From positions 1-9,979 of the forward strand of contig JABFXB010000378.1 of assembly GCA_013361975.1 (NCBI GenBank): 9,979 nucleotides of DNA, in the 5' to 3' direction. Source of the stretch: Dermatophilaceae bacterium (GTDB taxonomy: Bacteria; Actinomycetota; Actinomycetes; Actinomycetales; Dermatophilaceae). Numbering within the stretch: position 1 is the first letter of the stretch; every line of letters begins with the position of its first letter. A program made the position numbers and the translations under genes. Positions 5,777 through 9,979 of this stretch are shown piece after piece. Under the pieces are notes generated by a model. That model ran no database searches, was not told the DNA's origin, and was given only the letters and a program-made list of their open reading frames with translations.

Positions 5777-7144
5777 GTGAAGAGTGCGCTCGAGACCCTC
5801 AGCCCGACCCGGGTCAAGATGACCGTCGAGGTCCCGTTCGAGGAGCTCAAGCCGAGCCTCGATGCGGCCATCAAGCACATCGGCGAGCACATCCAGGTTC
5901 CCGGCTTCCGCAAGGGCAAGGTCCCGGCCCGCATCATCGAGCAGCGCGTCGGTCGCGCCGCCGTGCTGGAGGAGGCCGTCAACAACGCCCTCCCGACGTT
6001 CTACGGCCAGGCCCTCGAGGAGAACTCGGTGCGCCCGCTCGGCCAGCCCGAGATCACCGACCTCAAGGTCCCCGCGTCCGACGGCGAGGACTTCACCTTC
6101 ACGGCCGAGGTCGACAAGCGTCCCGAGATCGACCTGCCCGACTTCTCCGACATCGAGCTGACCGTCGACGAGGCCAAGGTCGAGGACGAGGCCGTCGAGC
6201 AGCGTCTCACCGACCTGCGGGCTCGCTTCGGCACGCTCAAGGGCGTCGACCGCGCCGTCCAGGACGGCGACTTCGTCTCCATCGACCTGTCCGCCGAGAT
6301 CGACGGCGAGCAGATCGACTCCGTCACCGGCGTCTCCTACGAGGTCGGCAGCAGGAACATGCTCGAGGGCCTCGACGAGGCGCTCATCGGCATGACGGCC
6401 GACGAGACCAAGAACTTCACCGCCCCGCTCGCCGGCGGCGACAAGGAGGGCCAGGACGCCGACTGCACCGTGACCGTCACCGCGGTCAAGGAGCGCGAGC
6501 TGCCCGAGCTCGACGACGAGTTCGCCCAGCTCGCCTCCGAGTTCGACACCCTCGACGAGCTGAAGGCCGACCTCACGGCCAAGGCCGAGGTCGACGCGAA
6601 GTTCGCCCAGGGTGTCGCCGCCCGCGACAAGCTCCTCGAGGCCATCCTCGAGAAGATCGAGGTCCCGATCCCCGAGGGCGTCGTCGAGGCCGAGGTGCAC
6701 AGCCACCTCGAGGGCGAGGGCCGGCTCGAGGACGACGAGCACCGCGCCGAGGTCGACGAGAGCACCCGCAAGGGCCTCAAGACCCAGCTCCTGCTCGACG
6801 CCATCGCCGAGAAGGAAGAGGTCAACGTCGGGCAGCAGGAGCTCATCGAGTTCCTCGTCATGAGCTCGCAGCAGTACGGCATGGACCCCAACCAGTTCGC
6901 GCAGTCGCTCGACCAGGACGGCCAGATCCCCGCGATGGTCGCCGAGGTCGCCCGCCGCAAGGCGCTCGCCACGGTCCTCGAGAAGGTCTCCGTCAAGGAC
7001 ACCGCCGGCAACACCATCGACCTCAACGAGTCCGTGCCGGGCACCGAGGGTGACGACCTCGTCGAGATCGAGGAGATCGACGACGACGCAGAGGCGACCG
7101 AGAACACCGAGAGCACCGAGAGCACCGAGAAGGCCGACGCCTGA
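5777..7144 (+). CDS. tig: trigger factor, ribosome-bound chaperone and prolyl isomerase
   Basis: Binds near the ribosome exit tunnel and shields nascent chains; also has peptidyl-prolyl isomerase activity. The 455-residue protein has the ribosome-docking domain with the signature GFRKGKVP at 43-50, an FKBP-like domain at roughly 155-245 (GDFVSIDLSAEIDG, then GFxxxL-type segments) and a helical C-terminal domain (VPEGVVE-type helix, MSSQQYGMDPNQF). The tail is strongly acidic (EIEEIDDD) and ends in Thr-Glu-Ser/Asn repeats. I chose the GTG at 5777, giving MKSALETLSPTRVKM, because actinobacterial trigger factors begin this way and GGAG at 5764-5767 lies 9 bases upstream; that GGAG overlaps the alternative ATG at 5762. 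A hairpin at 7179 follows. The position before clpP1P2 is the conserved arrangement. Confidence 0.97.
   Translation: MKSALETLSPTRVKMTVEVPFEELKPSLDAAIKHIGEHIQVPGFRKGKVPARIIEQRVGRAAVLEEAVNNALPTFYGQALEENSVRPLGQPEITDLKVPASDGEDFTFTAEVDKRPEIDLPDFSDIELTVDEAKVEDEAVEQRLTDLRARFGTLKGVDRAVQDGDFVSIDLSAEIDGEQIDSVTGVSYEVGSRNMLEGLDEALIGMTADETKNFTAPLAGGDKEGQDADCTVTVTAVKERELPELDDEFAQLASEFDTLDELKADLTAKAEVDAKFAQGVAARDKLLEAILEKIEVPIPEGVVEAEVHSHLEGEGRLEDDEHRAEVDESTRKGLKTQLLLDAIAEKEEVNVGQQELIEFLVMSSQQYGMDPNQFAQSLDQDGQIPAMVAEVARRKALATVLEKVSVKDTAGNTIDLNESVPGTEGDDLVEIEEIDDDAEATENTESTESTEKADA
7097..7132 (+). repeat. four imperfect 9-base repeats at the tig 3' end
   Basis: Units ACCGAGAAC, ACCGAGAGC, ACCGAGAGC and ACCGAGAAG encode Thr-Glu-Asn/Ser/Lys units near the trigger factor C-terminus. 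The middle two are identical. The unit length keeps the frame. Confidence 0.85.
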
Positions 7145-7178
7145 CCGTGCCTCACCGGGCGTCGCCGACGCCGTATGC

Positions 7179-7215
7179 CGCTGGGCCGGCTCCCGCTGGG
7201 GGAGCCGGCCCAGCG
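7179..7215 (+). terminator. strong hairpin after tig
   Basis: A perfect 16-base-pair stem (7179-7194 with 7200-7215) and a 5-base loop, 34 bases after the tig stop. No T-tract. A copy of CGGCATAC on the minus strand (7173-7180) overlaps the base of the stem. Confidence 0.75.
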
Positions 7216-7237
7216 CCGTCTGCGGGGCAGACCGCGT

Positions 7238-7263
7238 GGTTCCGACGGCTGGGCCATGGGTAC
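7238..7263 (+). promoter_or_regulatory. SigB/SigF-like promoter before the acidic protein
   Basis: GGTTCC (7238-7243), 14-base spacer, GGGTAC (7258-7263). This fits the Streptomyces SigB consensus GNNT-N14-16-GGGTAY. Start near 7270; a perfect dyad CCCCGGT-CC-ACCGGGG (7276-7291) lies just downstream in the leader. Confidence 0.5.
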
Positions 7264-7275
7264 GTGAGTGCTGTT

Positions 7276-7291
7276 CCCCGGTCCACCGGGG
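7276..7291. promoter_or_regulatory. dyad in the leader of the acidic-protein gene
   Basis: CCCCGGT and ACCGGGG are perfect inverted arms around CC, a few bases after the predicted start site. It may be a 5' RNA stem or an operator; sequence alone does not say which. Confidence 0.4.
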
Positions 7292-7323
7292 CGCCAAAGC
7301 CTGACCTGGACGAAGGAGCCGAG

Positions 7324-7740
7324 ATGACCGCGTACGACGACCTGACCGACTCGAGCCCCGAGGGCCCCGCTTCGAGCGAGGCCGAGTCGCTCGCCGACCA
7401 GCCCGGCGGTGCCGCGCAGACGCCCGGCGAGATCGGTGGCAGCGACGACCAGGTCGACCCGTCGGGTGATCCGGGCGGCGACACCGACCTCGGCGACGCG
7501 CTCGGCGGCGGCGCCGACGACGAGACGAGCGAGGGCCCCGGCGTCGACAGCTCCGACGCCGACCGCGGCAACCTCGACGGCAGCACCCCGGGCGAGACGT
7601 CGCGGGAGGAGTCGCTCGACGACGCCAGCGACGCGGTGCGCGACCCGTCAGGCGCCGGTCCCGACGAGGTGGGCGCCAGCGACCTCGCCTCCTACACCGA
7701 CGCCGGTGACTCCGGGCAGGACAACGGCCTCAACGAGTAG
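7324..7740 (+). CDS. hypothetical extremely acidic, disordered protein
   Basis: No family recognised. The 138-residue protein has by my count 37 Asp/Glu, 3 Arg and no Lys, giving a net charge near -34, and has no Cys, Trp, Phe or His. Gly, Ser, Pro, Ala and Thr make up most of the rest. Such a composition means intrinsic disorder; there is no signal peptide or membrane helix. AAGGAG at 7313-7318, 5 bases before the ATG, is a strong ribosome site and supports real translation. A SigB-like promoter lies upstream and terminator-like hairpins lie on both sides, so it is a single-gene unit between tig and clpP1. Similar short acidic proteins in actinobacteria are mostly unannotated. It could bind a basic partner, act in osmotic or metal buffering, or be stress related; none of this is shown. 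Confidence 0.75.
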   Translation: MTAYDDLTDSSPEGPASSEAESLADQPGGAAQTPGEIGGSDDQVDPSGDPGGDTDLGDALGGGADDETSEGPGVDSSDADRGNLDGSTPGETSREESLDDASDAVRDPSGAGPDEVGASDLASYTDAGDSGQDNGLNE

Positions 7741-7755
7741 CCACGCAACCTCCGA

Positions 7756-7787
7756 GACCCCGCCGGACGGCATACGTCGGCGGGGTC
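7756..7787 (+). terminator. hairpin after the acidic-protein gene
   Basis: GACCCCGCCG (7756-7765) pairs with CGGCGGGGTC (7778-7787). Past one bulged G, ACG/CGT adds three pairs around a GCATA loop. It begins 16 bases after the stop codon. The motif CGGCATACG (7768-7776) occupies the top of the hairpin. Confidence 0.7.
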
Positions 7788-7821
7788 CCGTGCGTCTGGT
7801 TGCGCGTCACCCGCTCAAGGT

Positions 7822-7839
7822 TGTGCGCTCACGGCGAAC
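7822..7839. promoter_or_regulatory. ClgR-type activator site upstream of clpP1
   Basis: CGCTCACGGCG (7826-7836) followed by AAC matches the core of the ClgR consensus I recall from corynebacteria (CGCYNANRGCG plus WWS) and has the GCGAAC half-site seen in streptomycetes. Only the outer left half deviates. Its centre is about 60 bases before the likely clpP1 start site, as expected for an activator. ClgR activates clp genes in several actinobacteria. Confidence 0.65.
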
Positions 7840-7878
7840 AGAGTGCGGTTCGGGAAATCTGCTCCGGCGGTCGGGCGT

Positions 7879-7884
7879 TAGGGT
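7879..7884 (+). promoter_or_regulatory. candidate clpP1P2 -10 element
   Basis: TAGGGT fits TANNNT, with no recognisable -35 at 16-18 bases, as expected for an activator-dependent promoter. The start near 7891 gives a leader of about 62 bases. Confidence 0.4.
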
Positions 7885-7952
7885 CAGTGACGAGCCAGCC
7901 GGCGCCGCATCCCGCGGCGAGAGGCTGGACCACTTCGACGATGGAGACTTGG

Positions 7953-8588
7953 GTGACTTCGGAGACCTCCGCCAACGGCAACGGCATGCCGGGTGGTCTG
8001 GACGACCACATCTACAACCGCCTGCTCAAGGAACGCATCATCTTCCTCGGGTCCGACGTCCGCGACGACAACGCGAACGCCATCGCCGCGCAGCTGCTGC
8101 TGCTCTCGGCCGAGGACCCCGAGAAGGACATCTGGCTCTACATCAACAGCCCCGGTGGGTCGATCTCGGCCGGCATGGCCATCTTCGACACGATGAACTG
8201 GATCCCCAACGACGTCGCGACCGTCGCCATGGGCATGGCCGCCTCGATGGGCCAGTTCCTCCTCTCGGCCGGCACCAAGGGCAAGCGCTACGCGACGCCG
8301 CACGCGCGCGTCATGATGCACCAGCCCTCCGGCGGCATCGGCGGCACCGCCACCGACATCAAGATCCAGGCCGAGCAGATGCTCTACGTCAAGAAGCAGA
8401 TGGCGCAGCTCATCGCCGAGCACACCGGCCAGACCGTCGACCAGATCGAGAAGGACTCCGACCGCGACCGCTGGTTCAGCGCGGAGGAGGCCAAGGACTA
8501 CGGCTTCGTCGACCACGTCTTCAGCCGGTCCGACCAGGCGGTCGAGGGCAAGGGCGTCGGCTCGGCCGACGCCAAGAGCGAGAACTGA
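7953..8588 (+). CDS. clpP1: ATP-dependent Clp protease proteolytic subunit 1
   Basis: Serine peptidase subunit that forms, with ClpP2, the mixed 14-mer fed by ClpX or ClpC1. In the 211-residue form the catalytic triad is Ser98 (GMAASMG), His123 (MMHQPSGG) and Asp172 (DRDRW). The segments YINSPGGSISAG (63-74) and DIKIQAEQML are typical of the handle and substrate groove. I chose the GTG at 7953 because GGAG (7943-7946) lies 6 bases before it; the in-frame ATG at 7941 is an alternative that would add four residues. A much earlier in-frame TTG at 7800 would translate through the ClgR-like box and is rejected. The N-terminus through MPGGLDD may be removed by processing. clpP2 follows after 33 bases in the same operon. 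Stress induction through ClgR is inferred. Confidence 0.96.
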   Translation: MTSETSANGNGMPGGLDDHIYNRLLKERIIFLGSDVRDDNANAIAAQLLLLSAEDPEKDIWLYINSPGGSISAGMAIFDTMNWIPNDVATVAMGMAASMGQFLLSAGTKGKRYATPHARVMMHQPSGGIGGTATDIKIQAEQMLYVKKQMAQLIAEHTGQTVDQIEKDSDRDRWFSAEEAKDYGFVDHVFSRSDQAVEGKGVGSADAKSEN

Positions 8589-8621
8589 CCGCGGCCTGAA
8601 CAGGACTTGGAGACCACACGC

Positions 8622-9275
8622 ATGAACATCGAACCCACCAGCCGCCTCGCGGTCCCGGCCCCGTCGAGCCGCTACATCCTGCCGCAGTTCGAGGAGCGCA
8701 CCTCCTACGGCATGAAGCGGTCCGACCCCTACAACAAGCTCTTCGAGGACCGCATCATCTTCCTCGGCGTGCAGGTCGACGACGCGTCGGCCGACGACAT
8801 CATCGCCCAGCTGCTCGTGCTGGAGTCGCTCGACCCCGACCGCGACATCCTCATGTACATCAACAGCCCGGGTGGCTCGTTCACCGCCATGACGGCGATC
8901 TACGACACGATGCAGTTCGTCCGGCCCGACATCCAGACGTTCGTCATCGGCCAGGCCGCCTCGGCCGCGGCGGTGCTGCTCGGCGCCGGTGCGCCGGGCA
9001 AGCGCTACGCGCTGCCGAACTCGCGCATCCTCATCCACCAGCCGGCGCTCTCGGGCGGCGACTACGGTCAGGCCTCCGACATCGAGATCCAGGCCAACGA
9101 GGTGCTGCGCATGCGCACCTGGCTCGAGGACACCCTCGCGAACCACACCGGCCGCACGTCGGAGCAGGTCCGCAACGACATCGAGCGCGACAAGATCCTG
9201 TCCGCCGAGGACGCCAAGGAGTACGGCCTCATCGACGAGGTGCTCGCCTCGCGCAAGGCCTCGCTCGAGGTCTGA
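8622..9275 (+). CDS. clpP2: ATP-dependent Clp protease proteolytic subunit 2
   Basis: Second subunit of the heteromeric ClpP1P2 protease, essential in mycobacteria. The 217-residue protein has the triad Ser114 (GQAASAA), His139 (LIHQPAL) and Asp190 (IERDKIL). YINSPGGSFTAM (79-90) and GGDYGQASDIEIQANEVL match ClpP2 rather than ClpP1. The first 30 residues (Ser, Pro and Arg rich, ending near RTSYG) resemble a propeptide that is cut off on assembly. The ATG at 8622 has GGAG 8-9 bases upstream; an in-frame TTG at 8607 is less likely because it overlaps that ribosome site. The two subunits are clearly diverged from each other. clpX, which often follows, is not in this window; an acyl-CoA-binding protein gene comes next, after a strong hairpin. 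Confidence 0.96.
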   Translation: MNIEPTSRLAVPAPSSRYILPQFEERTSYGMKRSDPYNKLFEDRIIFLGVQVDDASADDIIAQLLVLESLDPDRDILMYINSPGGSFTAMTAIYDTMQFVRPDIQTFVIGQAASAAAVLLGAGAPGKRYALPNSRILIHQPALSGGDYGQASDIEIQANEVLRMRTWLEDTLANHTGRTSEQVRNDIERDKILSAEDAKEYGLIDEVLASRKASLEV

Positions 9276-9301
9276 GCTCCCCGCGCCCTCGGGCGTGAGT
9301 G

Positions 9302-9349
9302 ACGTATGCCGCCGGGCCCGGTCACCTGACCGGACCCGGCGGCATACGT
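9302..9349. terminator. long hairpin ending the clpP1P2 operon
   Basis: Arms 9302-9324 and 9327-9349 are complementary over 23 positions with a single mismatch, separated by only CC. It lies 26 bases after the clpP2 stop. Each arm carries one copy of CGGCATAC(G), so the motif forms the stem base as an inverted pair. No T-tract follows. Confidence 0.75.
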
Positions 9350-9393
9350 GCTTGGATGGGTGGCTCCTGACATCGAGCATGGAGGTCCGAGAC

Positions 9394-9648
9394 ATGGCGA
9401 GTGCGCAGTTCGAGCAGGCGGTCGAAGCGGTCAAGCGGCTGACCGACGACCCGGGCAACGACGTGAAGCTGCGGCTCTACGGACTGTTCAAGCAGGTGAC
9501 CGAGGGCGACGTCAGTGGCTCGCGGCCCGGCTTCACCAACCCGGTCGGGCGAGCGAAGTACGACGCCTGGGCCACGCTCTCGGGCACGTCGCCGGAGGCG
9601 GCCGAGGAGCAGTACGTGGCGATCGTGCGCGACCTCACCGCCGGCTGA
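9394..9648 (+). CDS. acyl-CoA-binding protein
   Basis: Small cytoplasmic protein of the ACBP fold, which binds long-chain acyl-CoA esters. The 84-residue length is that of a single ACBP domain. Conserved features: FEQAVEAVKRL helix 1, DVKLRLYGLFKQVTEGD (residues 23-39, containing the Tyr and Lys of the binding site), RPGF, GRAKYDAW (52-59, Lys55 being the CoA phosphate ligand position) and a final helix with EEQYVAIVRDL. GGAGG at 9381-9385 lies 8 bases before the ATG. The family is widespread in eukaryotes and patchy in bacteria, including actinobacteria. It is separated from clpP2 by a strong hairpin, so it is probably its own unit; a functional tie to the protease is not evident. Confidence 0.93.
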   Translation: MASAQFEQAVEAVKRLTDDPGNDVKLRLYGLFKQVTEGDVSGSRPGFTNPVGRAKYDAWATLSGTSPEAAEEQYVAIVRDLTAG

Positions 9649-9671
9649 GCGCCGGTTCCTGCAGAGGTGCG

Positions 9672-9692
9672 GCGTTACCGCGCGAGTAACGC
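9672..9692. promoter_or_regulatory. operator-like dyad
   Basis: GCGTTAC and GTAACGC are perfect 7-base inverted arms with a 7-base spacer. The spacing suits a dimeric DNA-binding protein better than a terminator. It lies 24 bases after the ACBP gene and about 65 bases before the next predicted start. Confidence 0.4.
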
Positions 9693-9706
9693 GAGCGCGC
9701 ACTCCT

Positions 9707-9721
9707 GTGGGCAACGCCCAC
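9707..9721. other. small inverted repeat with an overlapping alternative
   Basis: GTGGGC-AAC-GCCCAC is a perfect hairpin. The right arm can instead pair with the next GTGGG (9723-9727), so the two stems exclude each other. Function unknown. Confidence 0.35.
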
Positions 9722-9742
9722 CGTGGGGTGGCGCGGCCGTCA

Positions 9743-9748
9743 TACGCT
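9743..9748 (+). promoter_or_regulatory. leaderless-type -10 before a short ORF
   Basis: TACGCT fits TANNNT and lies 7 bases before a GTG at 9756. There is no clear -35. The layout repeats what is seen at trmB and the DUF2087 gene. Confidence 0.35.
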
Positions 9749-9755
9749 TCGGCGC

Positions 9756-9977
9756 GTGAGGACGTATGCCGTCCGGCTCGTCGCGCTGGCCGGCCTGCCG
9801 CTCGCGGGGCTCGTCACGAGGACGTGCTCGCCTTCGGAGGCCTGGTCGTCGCTCAGCGGGACTGGACTGGAACGTCGTTCAAGTGACACCGACGTCGTTT
9901 GTCCGCCATCAGCGGACAAACGGCGTTGCGCGAGCGGCGGTGGCCCCCTCCGTCGTCTAATAGGAGTCGGCCCCTAG
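9756..9977 (+). CDS. doubtful short ORF with hydrophobic N-terminus
   Basis: I do not recognise a product. Reading from the GTG at 9756 gives 73 residues: a basic and hydrophobic start (MRTYAVRLVALAGLPLAGLV) that resembles a short signal sequence or one membrane helix, then a low-complexity Ser, Arg and Gly rich part with several cysteines. A strong hairpin (9894-9924) and a TATAAT-like hexamer (9956-9961) fall inside the second half, which argues that at least that part is not coding. It may be the start of a decayed gene, a small membrane peptide, or chance. The 331 bases from 9649 to the window end hold no other candidate gene. Confidence 0.2.
   Translation: MRTYAVRLVALAGLPLAGLVTRTCSPSEAWSSLSGTGLERRSSDTDVVCPPSADKRRCASGGGPLRRLIGVGP
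9894..9924. terminator. hairpin in the 3' intergenic region
   Basis: Arms 9894-9906 and 9912-9924 pair over 13 positions, with one T-G wobble, around a CATCA loop. The core is TTTGTCCGC-N5-GCGGACAAA. It may be a terminator for either direction, or an operator; no T-tract follows. Confidence 0.5.
9956..9961 (+). promoter_or_regulatory. possible -10 element at the window end
   Basis: TCTAAT differs from TATAAT at one position and is unusually AT-rich for this DNA. No -35 is found at normal spacing, and the gene it would serve lies outside the window. Confidence 0.25.
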
Positions 9978-9979
9978 GT

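Noticed and set aside
5702..7297. 531-codon open frame on the minus strand opposite tig
   Set aside because: Leu, Asp, Glu and Gly rich antisense shadow of a clear trigger factor gene; no ribosome site or family match.
7800..7952. TTG start giving a 262-residue ClpP1
   Set aside because: It would translate through the ClgR-like box and the -10 region; the GTG at 7953 has a good ribosome site.
7884..9458. 524-codon open frame on the minus strand opposite clpP1P2
   Set aside because: Antisense shadow caused by high third-position GC; it crosses the clpP2 terminator hairpin.
9276..9979. clpX expected after clpP2
   Set aside because: No AAA+ or zinc-binding motif in any frame here; it must lie elsewhere.
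1..9979. CRISPR array, insertion sequence, integrase or prophage gene
   Set aside because: No spaced direct repeats, transposase motifs or terminal inverted repeats were seen; the tandem repeats in trmB and tig are coding.

Overview
The window is high-GC actinobacterial chromosome. GTG starts are common, GGAG-type ribosome binding sites are clear, a mycothiol-dependent-nitroreductase-type protein is present, and the two ClpP subunits are encoded by paired genes. Protein style and gene content suggest a Micrococcales lineage, perhaps Intrasporangiaceae; that placement is inference. The order pepN (opposite strand), Rv2466c-like gene, rpiB, then tig, clpP1, clpP2 matches what I remember of the Mycobacterium tuberculosis Rv2467-to-Rv2460c block. 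This is therefore a conserved proteostasis locus with lineage-specific insertions.

Layout. 1-762 (-): the N-terminal 254 codons of aminopeptidase N, cut by the window edge. 901-3230 (+): a DsbA-fold nitroreductase-like protein, ribose-5-phosphate isomerase B and a membrane-anchored SpoIIE/PP2C phosphatase, closely spaced. 3287-3490 (-): a small MT0933-type antitoxin-like protein without a visible toxin. 3625-4407 (+): trmB, with a leaderless-type promoter. 4491-4763: divergent tRNA-Pro(TGG) (-) and tRNA-Gly(TCC) (+). 4812-5108 (+): a DUF2087 protein. 5121-5636 (-): a four-helix membrane protein of unknown function. 5777-7144 (+): trigger factor. 7324-7740 (+): an extremely acidic disordered protein behind a SigB-like promoter. 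7953-9275 (+): clpP1 and clpP2, preceded by a sequence matching the ClgR activator site. 9394-9648 (+): an acyl-CoA-binding protein. 9649-9979: no recognised gene, but several dyads, a leaderless-type promoter and one doubtful short ORF.

How it works together. Trigger factor folds nascent chains, ClpP1P2 degrades damaged or tagged proteins, and PepN trims released peptides. The ClgR-like box suggests the protease is induced by proteotoxic stress. The SigB-like promoter and the SpoIIE-type phosphatase hint at general stress control, but no anti-sigma or anti-anti-sigma gene is visible.

The most unusual signal is the octamer CGGCATAC. It occurs nine times in 10 kb, in both orientations, where base composition predicts well under one. 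It lies in or against three intergenic hairpins, and inside clear genes it accounts for every TAT tyrosine codon I could find. Its density, mixed orientation and inverted pairing in a terminator-like stem resemble a DNA uptake sequence, although a methylation or chromosome-organisation motif is equally possible.
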